A DNA stretch of 64,000 nucleotides from Aquificota bacterium (GCA_013153635.1 JAADDZ010000015.1:84151-148150), one strand, 5' to 3'. Positions 19,501 through 28,661 are shown, numbered from the stretch's first letter. Notes: generated by a model from the letters alone, not told the origin. Numbers and translations are program-made.

Positions 19501-20049
19501 TTCTAATCCTTTTAGAGCTTTTTGTTTTTTTTCTTCATATTCAGTGATACCTGCTATGTCGCTTAATATGTCTCTTCTCTCTGATGGTGTCATTTTTATG
19601 AATCGGAATATGTCTCCTTGGGTTACTATGTTATATGCTTGTTTTGGTATACCTGCGTATGATAACAGCTCTTCTATCTCATACTGTTTTACTACTCTGC
19701 CGTTTATCTTATAGATAGAACGACCGTTATGCTCTACCTTTCTGTATATAGAAACTTCTTCGTCATTTAGGGGGAATGCTCCTAGGTTTTTAAATACTAC
19801 TTCTACTTCTGTATATTCTGCGGTTTTTCCTTTTGAGGAAAATATAAGGTCTGAAAGCTTCATAGCTCTCATGGATTTTGCTGTTGCAAGTCCAAGGGCA
19901 AATATGATAGCGTCCCCTATGTTACTTTTACCAGAACCGTTTGGCCCTACTATAGCTGTAAAACCGTCTCCTAGGGGGATAGTTAATCTTTTTTCTCCGT
20001 AAGATTTAAATGCATAAACGTTAATTCTGTCTATATATGCTTTTTCCAT
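16540..20049 (-). CDS. smc: chromosome segregation SMC ATPase
   Basis: 1169 residues with the full SMC plan. The Walker A motif GPNGSGKSNIGDAI lies near residue 33, then a long coiled coil. The hinge spans about residues 500-650 (GVYGQVADLIGL ... GDTLLVEDF ... SGTISGGS), followed by the return coiled coil. The C-terminal head has the ABC signature LEIMSGGEKTLTALAFLF and Walker B YYFDEVDAHLDD. SMC with ScpA/ScpB compacts and segregates the chromosome; neither scp gene is here. It lies 39 bases downstream of fabI in a long minus-strand run, preceded by a very weak ribosome site. Confidence 0.97.
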   Translation of the reverse strand: MEKAYIDRINVYAFKSYGEKRLTIPLGDGFTAIVGPNGSGKSNIGDAIIFALGLATAKSMRAMKLSDLIFSSKGKTAEYTEVEVVFKNLGAFPLNDEEVSIYRKVEHNGRSIYKINGRVVKQYEIEELLSYAGIPKQAYNIVTQGDIFRFIKMTPSERRDILSDIAGITEYEEKKQKALKGLEETQEKLNAAKLVLKEVKHNLQRLEEEKENAEKASQIEEKIAYTKQKINAVKLYTLEKAKEESLNRLNQIENKIKSLEQEKNINADRQKELFILIKQLEDSLNQIQESLLPIKEKEGAITAQISSLNEKKKELEDSINQLQETINHYQKEKDEKIKQIISLENQIEQLTKDLPQIQKQLEEAEEALEEKNKKLHQIEIGGQKAKIDLGEIEKEEKQLQHTLSKLEKEKLQLEFQLKKLQETYSQYQKTIEEQTQELEKLKETQKNIGSYTNTYEKKLNTIKSEITRLKVRKETLENRLKTIRAKKEEIFKRLAQVLASLSQIREDRSISILKHIPGVYGQVADLIGLKDPALSTAVETAGGGRLKHIVVEDDKVAQECIQELKKNKAGRATFIPLNKIKTQNLPMLPRYRGIKGYILDFVEYDSKVEKAIRFVFGDTLLVEDFDTARAVGIGTFRMVTPKGELFEKSGTISGGSQKQAGTLLGRGTLENEKEKLEAEDDRLKKEEEAIEQELKNIQRNLVEKDKEIYKLQTEEHSISQRRKQLNESILSISNKINMLENELVNIKKKQFEEENKIDEINKQLTKIQSQLNLVKEEKQKILNKMESEGLHQLRKEWEDATNLVYKLREKKISLENQIENLKDKVENNLKVRIFQIESEKLKIEDQIKHKKQEVQQITQKIQQLSKEVSNLWKGLKDKEKERDSLINQIEDIRDQLKSLRKKEDYYTKEITHLLEEKGKLEQKIEDINLSIEELTLEYTGEAQEGDLDVLERELKKLEEIRKNIGAVNQRALEDYKETLKRYEDLNQKVNTLLDEKKSIEELIQQLEDKKFKAFMEVYQEINKNLGKIFRRLSPGGKAYLELEAPENPLEAGVFLKARPRGKDVKRLEIMSGGEKTLTALAFLFAVQQYRPAPFYYFDEVDAHLDDANARKIAELMKELSKEAQFIVVTLRDTMASFADRLIGVTATEGISNIYTLDISKLHSGELIPT

Positions 20050-20088
20050 TTTTTAACTTTTAAAATTTTTTATAATTTTCGTCAAGTT

Positions 20089-20859
20089 TTACATTCCTAT
20101 TATATGATAACCTGCATCTACGTGTAAGATTTCTCCTGTAACTCCTGTCCCTAAATCACTGCACAGGAATAAAGCCGCTTTTCCCACTTCCTCTATTGAG
20201 ACTGTTTTTTTAAGTGGAGCTTTTTCTTCTGCCATTTTTTGTATTTCTGAAAATCTAGCTATCCCTGTCGCGGCTAAGGTTTTGATAGGTCCTGCTGATA
20301 TTGCGTTGACTCTGATTTTTTTTATCTCTCCTAAATCTCTTGCTAGATATTTCACACTAGCTTCTAAGGCGGCTTTTGCCACTCCCATTATGTTGTAGTT
20401 GTATATGACTTTCTCCGCTCCATAGTAGGATAACGTTAAAAGAGAGCCTCCTTCATTCATTATAGGTAGGAACTCTCTCGCTAATGCTGTAAATGAATAA
20501 ACGCTTATGTCCATTGCTTGTAAAAAGGACTGTCTATCTATTTTGTAGTAATAATCTCTAAGGTACTCTTTATTGGCAAATGCTATAGAGTGAACGATAA
20601 TATCTACACTTCCCCATTTTTCTTTTACTGTGTTTACGAAATCTGTTATCTCTTTATCAGAGGATACGTCTAGTTTCTCGTAAATCGTTGCTCCTAATTC
20701 TTCTGCTATTGGTTGGAGTTTTTTTTGAAATTTTTCATTTAGATAGTTGATTCCTATCTCTGCTCCTTCTTGATAAAATGTCTTTGCTATACCATAAGCT
20801 ATACTTCTGTTGTTTGCTATTCCTAAGATAAGTGCCTTTTTACCTTGTAATAATCTCAA
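20089..20859 (-). CDS. fabI: enoyl-ACP reductase (NADH)
   Basis: 256 residues. The FabI-type Rossmann start GKKALILGIANNRSIAYGIAK is clear. The catalytic pair is in YNYNIMGVAKAAL (Tyr-x6-Lys), followed by SAGPIKTLAATGI. It carries out the last reduction of each fatty-acid elongation cycle. It has the standard length and a GGAGAT-like ribosome site (AAAGGAGATAAAAATTG spacing supports TTG or the ATG-like start at 20859; residues MRLLQGKKALI fit family starts). Confidence 0.94.
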   Translation of the reverse strand: MRLLQGKKALILGIANNRSIAYGIAKTFYQEGAEIGINYLNEKFQKKLQPIAEELGATIYEKLDVSSDKEITDFVNTVKEKWGSVDIIVHSIAFANKEYLRDYYYKIDRQSFLQAMDISVYSFTALAREFLPIMNEGGSLLTLSYYGAEKVIYNYNIMGVAKAALEASVKYLARDLGEIKKIRVNAISAGPIKTLAATGIARFSEIQKMAEEKAPLKKTVSIEEVGKAALFLCSDLGTGVTGEILHVDAGYHIIGM

Positions 20860-20913
20860 TTTTTATCTCCTTTTTCTTATTAATCATAAATTTTTTGATG
20901 TTTAGTTTCAATT

Positions 20914-22233
20914 TTACAGATTCCAATATAGGAAACCTTCTTTTTCTGCTTTTTTTCTATCGTACAGTCCCTTTATGTCTATCAGTATAGGTACTGGCTC
21001 TTTTGATATTTGTTTGAATTTTTTTAGGTCTAGCTCTTGCAAAAATATCCCATGTCTGACAGCTACTATTACTGCATCGTAAGGTGCTTTTGAATCTATA
21101 GACTCTAAAAGGTCTATCATGTACTCTTTTTTTACTTCTTCTGGGTAAGCAAAAGGGTCATATATATATGTATCTACTCCATACTCTAGAAGTTCGTTAT
21201 ACATATCTATAACTTTTGTATTTCTAACATCGCTGATGTTTTCTTTGAATGTAAATCCTAAGATTAGGACTTTTGTTCCTTTTACTGCTTTTCCTGCTTT
21301 TATCATAAGCTTAACTGTGTTCTCTGCGATAAATTTTCCCATATTGTCATTTATCCTTCTTCCTGCAAGGATAACCTCTGGGTGATGTCCTATCGCCTCT
21401 GCTTTGAAGGTTAGATAATAAGGGTCGACTCCTATACAGTGACCTCCTACTAGCCCCGGTTCGAATCTTAAAAAGTTCCATTTTGTTGATGCGGCATTTA
21501 GAACATCTCTTGTATTTATCCCTAGTTTGTGAAATATGATAGCTAATTCGTTCATTAGGGCTATGTTTAGGTCTCTTTGGGTGTTTTCTATAACTTTTGC
21601 GGCTTCTGCTGTTTTTATATCAGGGGCTTTATGTATTCCAGCAGTGATAACTGCTCCGTAGAGCTTAGCTAAGAACTCTGTGGTCTGTGGTTCATCTCCA
21701 GCAACTACTTTTATTATTTTGTCTATTGTGTGCTGTTTGTCTCCGGGATTAACCCTCTCTGGGGAGTATCCTACATGAAAGTCTACTTTCCATTTGTAGC
21801 CGCTTTCTTTTTCTAGGATTGGTACACATTCTTCTTCTGTAAGTCCCGGATAAACGGTAGATTCGTATACTACAATGCTGTTTTTTGGCATGTACGTTCC
21901 TACAGTTTTGGTGGCTTCTTTTATCGGTTTAAGGTCAGGTATTTTATGCTCGTCTATAGGAGTAGGTACTGTAATGATGATAACTCTACATTCTGATAGT
22001 TTTTTTGGGTCGTTGGTAAATTCTATCTTGCTCTTTAAGAGTTGGTCTTTTTCTACTTCTCTTGTTTTGTCTATCCCTTTTTTTAGTTCTTCTATCCTCT
22101 CTTTACTAATGTCGTAACCAATAACATTAAATTTCCTGTCCAATAGTACAGCTAAGGGAAGACCCACATAACCTAATCCTACTACTGCAATTTTTTGCTT
22201 ACCTTTTTTAAAATCTTCAATATCTAGCTTCAT
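20914..22233 (-). CDS. UDP-N-acetylhexosamine 6-dehydrogenase family (nucleotide-sugar dehydrogenase)
   Basis: 439 residues from ATG at 22233, chosen because GGAGAGG stands 5 bases upstream; a TTG at 22245 is less likely. The NAD motif VVGLGYVGLPLAVLLD and the catalytic-Cys block LVGGHCIGVDPYYLTFKAE place it in the WbpA/TviB/WecC group. These oxidise UDP-GlcNAc, UDP-GalNAc or UDP-ManNAc to the uronic acid for surface polysaccharides. The C-terminal domain (VLILGFTFKENISDVRNTKV) is present. It overlaps the end of trpC by 17 bases. It may feed the glycan locus at the far end of the window; exact substrate is unknown. Confidence 0.88.
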   Translation of the reverse strand: MKLDIEDFKKGKQKIAVVGLGYVGLPLAVLLDRKFNVIGYDISKERIEELKKGIDKTREVEKDQLLKSKIEFTNDPKKLSECRVIIITVPTPIDEHKIPDLKPIKEATKTVGTYMPKNSIVVYESTVYPGLTEEECVPILEKESGYKWKVDFHVGYSPERVNPGDKQHTIDKIIKVVAGDEPQTTEFLAKLYGAVITAGIHKAPDIKTAEAAKVIENTQRDLNIALMNELAIIFHKLGINTRDVLNAASTKWNFLRFEPGLVGGHCIGVDPYYLTFKAEAIGHHPEVILAGRRINDNMGKFIAENTVKLMIKAGKAVKGTKVLILGFTFKENISDVRNTKVIDMYNELLEYGVDTYIYDPFAYPEEVKKEYMIDLLESIDSKAPYDAVIVAVRHGIFLQELDLKKFKQISKEPVPILIDIKGLYDRKKAEKEGFLYWNL

Positions 22234-23014
22234 AGCCCTCTCCAAGAAGCTCTTTTAGTTTATGGTATATATCTTTTTCTCTCATCAAGGATTCCCCTAT
22301 TAAAAATGCATCTACACCACAGCTTTTTAACTGTTTTATATCTTCGTTAGAAGATATTCCGCTTTCTGCTACTACTACTTCTATTTCTTTACTTTTTAGG
22401 TAAGGGGCTAACTTTTTTGAGGTGTTAATGTCTACTTTAAAAGTTTCTAAATTCCGGTTGTTTATTCCTACTATCTTTGCTCCTGCATTTACAGCTATAT
22501 CTGCCTCTTGTTTTGAATGTATTTCTACAAGAGCTTCCATACCAAATTCTCTACCGTATTCTAAAAGCTCTCTTAGCTGGTTTTCTGTTAAAACTTTTAC
22601 TATCAGTAGATAACTGTCTGCTCCGTATGCGAAAGCTTCTAATATCTGTTTTTTGTCGATTATGAAATCTTTTCTTAGTAGTGGTATAGTAGTAACTTTT
22701 CTTACTTTTTCTAAAAAGAAAATCTCCCCTTGGAAATATTTTTTATCTGTTAGTACAGATATGGCACTAGCTCCTCCTGATTCGTATATCTTTGCTATAT
22801 CAACTGGGTCAAAGTTCTCTCTTATTATTCCTTTTGAGGGAGAGGCTTTTTTTAGCTCTGCTATTATATTTATTTTTTCTTTTTTTAAGGCTGATTTAAA
22901 GTCTCTAACTAGGTCTCTTTTTGCGATTTTTCTTTCGAGAAATTTTATATAATCAGGAGTAAAATCTAAAAGTTCTATCTGTTTTGTCTTTATTATTTTC
23001 TCTAAAATGCTCAA
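22217..23014 (-). CDS. trpC: indole-3-glycerol phosphate synthase
   Basis: 265 residues, a single-domain TIM barrel. Typical blocks: IIAELKKASPSKGIIRE (substrate Lys), ISVLTDKKYFQG, PLLRKDFIID, GINNRNLETFKVD and VAESGISSNEDI with the phosphate site FLIGESLM. It closes the indole ring in tryptophan synthesis. Other trp genes are absent here; trpC is dispersed among unrelated genes, 12 bases after purN. GGAGG precedes the ATG. Confidence 0.95.
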   Translation of the reverse strand: MSILEKIIKTKQIELLDFTPDYIKFLERKIAKRDLVRDFKSALKKEKINIIAELKKASPSKGIIRENFDPVDIAKIYESGGASAISVLTDKKYFQGEIFFLEKVRKVTTIPLLRKDFIIDKKQILEAFAYGADSYLLIVKVLTENQLRELLEYGREFGMEALVEIHSKQEADIAVNAGAKIVGINNRNLETFKVDINTSKKLAPYLKSKEIEVVVAESGISSNEDIKQLKSCGVDAFLIGESLMREKDIYHKLKELLGEGYEARY

Positions 23015-23026
23015 GAAAACTCCTCC

Positions 23027-23674
23027 TTAGAAGTCCTCTAATGCTGGATTTGTCGGCAATGTTCCATATCTTGCATTTTTTACGATAACTTTTCTTCCAT
23101 TTTGTTTTATTCTACCATCTTCTATCCATTTTATAACTTGGGGATATATTCTGTGTTCATATTTTAGTATTTTCTTGGATAATGTTTCTTCTGTATCATC
23201 AGGTAGAATAGGGACTACAGCTTGAATAATTATAGGTCCACTATCTAGCTCTTTTGTTACAAAGTGGACGGTACAACCACTGTACTTTGCTCCGTATTCT
23301 AAAGCTCTTTTTTGGGGTTTTAAGCCTTGAAAAGCTGGGAGCAAAGACGGGTGAATATTAATAAGCTTACCTTCAAATTCTTCTATAAACCTATCAGATA
23401 GTATCCTCATATACCCAGCTAGGACTACCAAATCTATACTGTGATTCTGTAAGATTTCGATTAATTTTTGGTCAAAACTCTCTCTACTTTCAAAAGAGTT
23501 TGGGTCTATGTAAAAGGTTTTTATACCATAATTTTTGGCTATTTTTAATCCTTGGGCATTTGGGTTGTTTGATAAAACAACCCTTATATTTGATTTTATT
23601 TTTCCAGCGTTTTTTGCTTTTAGAATAGCTTCTAGATTAGAACCTCTTCCTGATATTAGGATACCTATGTTCAA
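23027..23674 (-). CDS. purN: phosphoribosylglycinamide formyltransferase
   Basis: 215 residues. The N-terminal GILISGRGSNLEAILKA phosphate loop, the HPSLLPAFQG formyl-transfer block with its catalytic Asn-His-Asp set (Asn in the preceding strand INIHPSLLP, Asp in HFVTKELDSGPII) are all visible. It transfers a formyl group from 10-formyl-THF to GAR in purine synthesis. It sits 23 bases after the radical SAM gene and 12 before trpC. Confidence 0.94.
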   Translation of the reverse strand: MNIGILISGRGSNLEAILKAKNAGKIKSNIRVVLSNNPNAQGLKIAKNYGIKTFYIDPNSFESRESFDQKLIEILQNHSIDLVVLAGYMRILSDRFIEEFEGKLINIHPSLLPAFQGLKPQKRALEYGAKYSGCTVHFVTKELDSGPIIIQAVVPILPDDTEETLSKKILKYEHRIYPQVIKWIEDGRIKQNGRKVIVKNARYGTLPTNPALEDF

Positions 23675-23697
23675 CTGTTTTTCCTTTTTATTTTAAA

Positions 23698-24615
23698 TTA
23701 TACTATCACAAGTTTTTGTGTTGCTCTTTTTGCTTTGAAAGCATCTTGTATCTGTTTTAAAACTCCTTGTTTCTTTTTTGGTGAACACCAGCTAGGAGCT
23801 ATCAGCTCTTCTTCAGGTGCTTCTCCTGTGAGCCTATGAACTATAATATCTTTTGGCAGGTATTCAAACATGTCTGCTACTATTTTTGCATATTCTTCCA
23901 TAGATAGTAGGTTAATCTCCCCATTTTTATACTGCTTCTCCATGACCGTATGTTTTACTATGTGAAGAGGGTGTATCTTTATACCATCTATAGGTAAAGA
24001 AGCTATAAGTTTCGCTGATTCTATGTAGTCCTCGTATTCATCTCCCGGAAGACCAACGATTAAGTGAGCACAGATTTTTATATGTGGTCTTTTTTTGGTT
24101 CTTAAAACGGCATCGATAAATTCAGCGACCCCGTGCGCCCTATTTATGTTTCGTAAAGTTTTAGGGTTAGCTGTCTGTAAGCCATATTCTATCCATATCT
24201 CTGGTTTTTCTACAGTATAGGTAGCTATCAAGTCTAAAACTTCATCTGGAACAGTATCAGGTCTTGTACCAATAGATATACCGATAATCTCTTCGTATTC
24301 TAAGGCTTTATCGTATAGGTCTTTTAGTTTATCTACTGGTGCATATGTATTTGTATATGCTTGAAAGTAAGCTAAAAATCCTTTTATGCTTTTGTACCTT
24401 TTTTTATAGAACTCTATAGACTTCTCTATCTGATTTTGGACTGTCTTTTTTGTCATAGCATATGGACTAAAGGCGACATTGTTACAAAATGTACAGCCTC
24501 CAGAAGCCTTTGTTCCATCTCTATTTGGACAGGTAAAACCTGCATCTATTGAGATTTTCTGGATTCTACCTTTATACCTATTTTTTAGGTAGCTATTGAA
24601 ACTCGTGTAATACAT
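23698..24615 (-). CDS. TIGR01212/YhcC-family radical SAM protein
   Basis: 305 residues. The cluster-binding cysteines are in CPNRDGTKASGGCTFCNN, the widened C-x(n)-C-x2-C form of the YhcC family. Then come ISIGTRPDTVPDEVLDL and WIEYGLQTAN, the SAM-binding and partner strands seen in Elp3/HemN-like enzymes. The family is widespread; its biochemical role is unsettled, so I give no reaction. A Lys/Arg-rich C-terminus may bind nucleic acid. It lies 48 bases downstream of murA in the same direction. Confidence 0.9.
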   Translation of the reverse strand: MYYTSFNSYLKNRYKGRIQKISIDAGFTCPNRDGTKASGGCTFCNNVAFSPYAMTKKTVQNQIEKSIEFYKKRYKSIKGFLAYFQAYTNTYAPVDKLKDLYDKALEYEEIIGISIGTRPDTVPDEVLDLIATYTVEKPEIWIEYGLQTANPKTLRNINRAHGVAEFIDAVLRTKKRPHIKICAHLIVGLPGDEYEDYIESAKLIASLPIDGIKIHPLHIVKHTVMEKQYKNGEINLLSMEEYAKIVADMFEYLPKDIIVHRLTGEAPEEELIAPSWCSPKKKQGVLKQIQDAFKAKRATQKLVIV

Positions 24616-24663
24616 CTATACTCCTAAGAATTTTTGGATTAAAAAGATATTCCTGTTTGTAGC

Positions 24664-25974
24664 TTATTCAAACATGTTTTCTTTTATTGGGACTGCTTTA
24701 CGCTCTATGTTCGCCCCAAGAGAACTTAATTTTAAGTCTATCTTTTCATACCCTCTATCTAGATGGTGAAGGTTATGTATCGTCGTATATCCTTCAGCGA
24801 TTAACCCAGCGATAACCATTGCGGCACTTGCCCTTAGGTCTGTTGCTTTTACATTTGCTCCACTAAGGTTTTTGACCCCATTTATTATAGCTACTTTGTT
24901 GTTTATTGTACTGATACATGCTCCTAGTCTAATTAACTCTGGTACATGTAAAAATCTATTTTCAAATATGTTTTCCTTTATAAGAGACAGTCCATCTATG
25001 GTTGATAATAGGGTCATTACTTGAGCTTGTAAATCTGTTGGAAAAAATGGATACTCTTTTGTTTCTATGTATGTAGGTTTTAGGTATTTTTCTCTTTTTA
25101 CTATTACTGTATCGTTTCCAGTCTTTATAATGTGTATTCCTATTTTATTCAAAATAGAATGAACGTAAGTCAATAGATTGTACGGATAGTTTTTCAGTAT
25201 GATTTTACTTTTCGTTAGTGCAGACATTATGGCAAATGTACCAGCTTCTATTCTGTCTGGTATTATTTTATGAGCTGTACCTTTTAACTTTTGAACTCCT
25301 CGTATTTTTATCGTCCTGCTTCCTTCTCTCCAATTCCACTCAATATCTGCTCCCATTTTTTTCAAAAGGTTAGCAAGGTCTACAACTTCTGGTTCCAAAG
25401 CCGCATTTTCTATTATGGTCTCTCCTTCTGCAAGTACAGAAGCCATCAAAATATTTTCTGTACCTGTAACGGTTATTTTATCAAAAGTAATATGAGACCC
25501 TTTTGGTCTACCTTTTGCTATAACAAACCCATGTTCTATGTCTATAGACACTCCCATCTTTCTTAAAGCTTTTATATGTAAGTCTATAGGTCTTTGTCCT
25601 ATTGGACAGCCTCCGGGCAGAGCTATTTTTGCCTCTCCAAATCTAGATAACATCGCTCCTAGAACAAGTATAGATGCTCTCATTTTGTTAACAATTTCGT
25701 AATCTACACATAAAGATGTAGGTTCTTTTAGAGAATATACAAAAGTCTTTTCGTCTATCTGTTCAACTTTAGAACCGATAGCTTTTAGGAGGGAATTCAT
25801 ATATTTTACATCTAATAGTTCCGGTAGATTCTGTAGTATAACTGGTTTGTCTGTTAATATAGTAGAGGCTATGTTAGGTAAGGCAGAATTTTTTGCCCCT
25901 GATATTTCTAAAACCCCCTCTAAACTTTCTGCTTTGTGGACGATTAGAACCTCTTTTTTTTCTTTATTTTTCAT
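24664..25974 (-). CDS. murA: UDP-N-acetylglucosamine 1-carboxyvinyltransferase
   Basis: 436 residues. SGAKNSALPNIASTILTD at the N-terminus and the catalytic-Cys loop LPGGCPIGQRPIDLHIKAL are MurA signatures, with Arg in DLRASAAMVIAGLIAEG near the C-terminus. MurA transfers enolpyruvate from PEP to UDP-GlcNAc, the first committed step of peptidoglycan synthesis. The active-site Cys is present, so the enzyme should be fosfomycin-sensitive in principle. The start overlaps the end of prmC by 11 bases. Confidence 0.96.
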   Translation of the reverse strand: MKNKEKKEVLIVHKAESLEGVLEISGAKNSALPNIASTILTDKPVILQNLPELLDVKYMNSLLKAIGSKVEQIDEKTFVYSLKEPTSLCVDYEIVNKMRASILVLGAMLSRFGEAKIALPGGCPIGQRPIDLHIKALRKMGVSIDIEHGFVIAKGRPKGSHITFDKITVTGTENILMASVLAEGETIIENAALEPEVVDLANLLKKMGADIEWNWREGSRTIKIRGVQKLKGTAHKIIPDRIEAGTFAIMSALTKSKIILKNYPYNLLTYVHSILNKIGIHIIKTGNDTVIVKREKYLKPTYIETKEYPFFPTDLQAQVMTLLSTIDGLSLIKENIFENRFLHVPELIRLGACISTINNKVAIINGVKNLSGANVKATDLRASAAMVIAGLIAEGYTTIHNLHHLDRGYEKIDLKLSSLGANIERKAVPIKENMFE

Positions 25975-26809
25975 GTTTTTCTCCTATGATAACCCTATCT
26001 ATACCTTGTAAATCTTTATAAGAATAGGTTTTAAAATTTTTTACTTTTAATAAATCTTCTACTATTCTTCCTTGGTTGTAACCCACCTCGAAAGCTATAA
26101 AACCTTTTGGTTTTAAGTACTTATCTATTTCATCTAAAATTTTTTCGTAAAACTCTGTCCCTACTTGACCTGCTAAAAGAGCTTCTACAGGTTCTTTTTT
26201 AACTTCTTTTTGCAAAGTCTCGTATTCCTTTACAGGTATATAGGGAGGATTTGATACGATAAAATCAAATTTCCTCCCTTTTATGTTCTGAAATAAGTTA
26301 CTTTTTAAAAGTAGTAATCTATCTGTAACATTATGTATTTTAGCATTTTTTTGGGATACAGCTAAAGCTGTATCTGATATATCGATTCCTAACATGTTTA
26401 CTAAAGGTCTATTCTTCAGTAGGGCTATACTTATAGCTCCGCTACCTATTCCTATATCTAAGCCTATATAACTTTTTTCTGAATCTAACCTGTTTAATAC
26501 AGCTTCCACCAAAATTTCTGTCTCTGGTCTAGGTATTAATACCCCTTCTTGTACAAAGAACTCTAATCCGAAAAACTCTTTCTTTTTTGTTATGTATGCG
26601 ATAGGAAAACCGGTAATCCTATGTTTGATGCGCTTTTTGTAAATATCTATTATTTTTATATCGATAGTTTTTTCTTTTAATAGAATCAGTTCCCAAGTTT
26701 GTATATTGAGTAAGTCTGCAAGGAGTATGTAAGCGTCTATAATATGATTTTCTATTTCGGCATCTTTTAAACTTTTTATCCCGTAATCTAATAGTTCTTT
26801 TACTTTCAT
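25964..26809 (-). CDS. prmC: peptide chain release factor glutamine methyltransferase
   Basis: 281 residues. The N-terminal helical release-factor-binding domain is followed by a SAM-dependent methyltransferase with GLDIGIGSGAISIALL and the catalytic VSNPPYIP motif. It methylates the GGQ glutamine of RF1 and RF2. No good ribosome binding site precedes the ATG. The divergent 160-base spacer to glnB carries the nitrogen-control sites described separately. Confidence 0.93.
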   Translation of the reverse strand: MKVKELLDYGIKSLKDAEIENHIIDAYILLADLLNIQTWELILLKEKTIDIKIIDIYKKRIKHRITGFPIAYITKKKEFFGLEFFVQEGVLIPRPETEILVEAVLNRLDSEKSYIGLDIGIGSGAISIALLKNRPLVNMLGIDISDTALAVSQKNAKIHNVTDRLLLLKSNLFQNIKGRKFDFIVSNPPYIPVKEYETLQKEVKKEPVEALLAGQVGTEFYEKILDEIDKYLKPKGFIAFEVGYNQGRIVEDLLKVKNFKTYSYKDLQGIDRVIIGEKHEK

Positions 26810-26815
26810 AAGGTT

Positions 26816-26832
26816 TGCACTAAATTTGTGAA
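26816..26832. promoter_or_regulatory. NtrC-like enhancer half-palindrome
   Basis: TGCAC-N7-GTGAA matches nine of ten conserved positions of the NtrC consensus TGCAC-N7-GTGCA. It lies about 100 bases upstream of the sigma-54 promoter of glnB, a normal distance for an enhancer. A second symmetric element, CACA-TTAT-TGTG, is at 26852-26863. Which activator binds is inference. Confidence 0.5.
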
Positions 26833-26917
26833 AATATCTTTAATATTTTGACACATTATTGTGCAGTTTTCTTCCTTTGCAGTGCTTAAACCTGTGTAAT
26901 CTTTTGTATTTCTTGTA

Positions 26918-26933
26918 TGGCATATTCTTTGCA
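26918..26933 (+). promoter_or_regulatory. sigma-54 promoter of glnB-amt
   Basis: TGGCAT-ATTCT-TTGCA matches the -24/-12 consensus TGGCAC-N5-TTGCA at all but one position, including GG and GC with the exact 10-base spacing. It is 37 bases upstream of the glnB ATG. This implies RpoN-dependent, activator-dependent transcription under nitrogen limitation. Confidence 0.85.
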
Positions 26934-26939
26934 TTTTGA

Positions 26940-27308
<369 letters not shown>

Positions 27309-27337
27309 AAAATAAAAATTTTAAAGGAGGTATAAGA

Positions 27338-28639
27338 ATGAAACACAAGATATGGTTGTTTTTGGCATCTTTAATACCCTTTTTCGCAATAGCTGAAGAA
27401 GCAAAGATAGACACTGGAGATACTGCATGGATGATAACAGCTACAGCTTTAGTTGTTCTTATGACTGTAGGAGGACTTACACTTTTCTATGGAGGAATGA
27501 CAAGAGCCAAAAATATAGTAAACACTGTTATGATGGTATTTACTGCCTATGCATTGGCGATTATCGTATGGACACTGTGGGGATACTCCCTTGCTTTTTC
27601 CGATGGTGAAGGTGCAATATACGCAATAGTGGGAGACCTTAAATACTTTTTACTTAATGGGATTGACTACAAACAGATAAGTGGAATAGGCCCTTTTCCT
27701 GAATGGGTGTTTATAGCATTCCAGTCTACATTTGCGGCTATCACAATAGCACTAGTCTCTGGGTCTGTTATTGAGAGAATGAAGTTTTCTACTTGGGTAT
27801 TATTCGTAATTCTTTGGGTTACATTCGTTTATGCTCCGATTGCTCACGTTGTATGGGGAGGAGGATTTTTATTTGATTTAGGAGCTTTAGACTTTGCTGG
27901 TGGAACTGTTGTTCATATAAATGCAGGGGTTGCTGGACTTGTACTTGCTATACTTCTTGGTAGAAGAAAAGATTACAAAAAGGCGGCTATCTTACCTTCT
28001 TCTGTAGTTTTAACAACTCTTGGCGCAGGTTTACTTTGGTTTGGTTGGTTTGGATTTAATGCCGGTTCTGCCTTTGGAGCTAATGATGTTGCTGGTGTAG
28101 CATTACTCACAACTAATTTGGCAACTGCCACCGCTGTAGTCTCTTGGGTTTTGGTTGAGTGGATTGTTGCTAAAAAACCTACTTTACTTGGTGCGGCTTC
28201 AGGGGCTATTGCTGGACTAGTTGCTATAACTCCAGCGGCAGGTTTTGTTGATGCCAAAGGAGCTATTATTATAGGTTTCATTGCTGGTATTGTAGGCTGG
28301 TTCGGAGTATTTGTTCTGAAAAAAGCGATTGGCTATGATGATTCTTTAGATGTTTTTGGAATTCACGGTCTTGCAGGAATATGGGGAGCCTTAGCTACCG
28401 GATTTTTTGCCCTCCAATCATTGGCATGGGACGGAAGCCCTCTTCAAAACGGAGATAGAATGGGACAGATTATAGTTCAAGTTGAATCTATATTATTCAC
28501 TATCATTTACACAGCTATAATGACAGCTATCTTATATTTTGTGTCCTCTATCTTAACTGCTGGAGGTAGAGTTGATGAAGAAACTGAAACGATTGGATTA
28601 GATGAGGCTACCCATGGTGAGAGGGGTTTCAACTTATAA
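27338..28639 (+). CDS. amt: ammonium transporter
   Basis: 433 residues: a cleavable signal (about 1-19) followed by eleven membrane segments. The twin pore histidines are in YAPIAHVVWGGG and DVFGIHGLAGIWG, and the Amt block FDFAGGTVVHINAG-like (LDFAGGTVVHINAGVAG) is present. It conducts ammonium into the cell and is blocked by PII when nitrogen is plentiful. AAAGGAGG precedes the ATG. Regulated with glnB from the sigma-54 promoter; its last codons form half of the terminator hairpin. Confidence 0.96.
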   Translation: MKHKIWLFLASLIPFFAIAEEAKIDTGDTAWMITATALVVLMTVGGLTLFYGGMTRAKNIVNTVMMVFTAYALAIIVWTLWGYSLAFSDGEGAIYAIVGDLKYFLLNGIDYKQISGIGPFPEWVFIAFQSTFAAITIALVSGSVIERMKFSTWVLFVILWVTFVYAPIAHVVWGGGFLFDLGALDFAGGTVVHINAGVAGLVLAILLGRRKDYKKAAILPSSVVLTTLGAGLLWFGWFGFNAGSAFGANDVAGVALLTTNLATATAVVSWVLVEWIVAKKPTLLGAASGAIAGLVAITPAAGFVDAKGAIIIGFIAGIVGWFGVFVLKKAIGYDDSLDVFGIHGLAGIWGALATGFFALQSLAWDGSPLQNGDRMGQIIVQVESILFTIIYTAIMTAILYFVSSILTAGGRVDEETETIGLDEATHGERGFNL

Positions 28640-28661
28640 GGGTTGAACCCCTTTCCTTTTT
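28622..28661 (+). terminator. rho-independent terminator after amt
   Basis: AGGGGTTTCAAC (28622-28633) pairs with GTTGAACCCCT (28642-28652, one bulge), followed by TTCCTTTTT. The hairpin includes the amt stop codon region and separates amt from the porin gene. Confidence 0.82.

Noticed and set aside
21455..21475. GGTTCGAAT, resembling a tRNA T-loop
   Set aside because: It lies inside the nucleotide-sugar dehydrogenase gene on the opposite strand, and no acceptor or anticodon stems can be paired around it.
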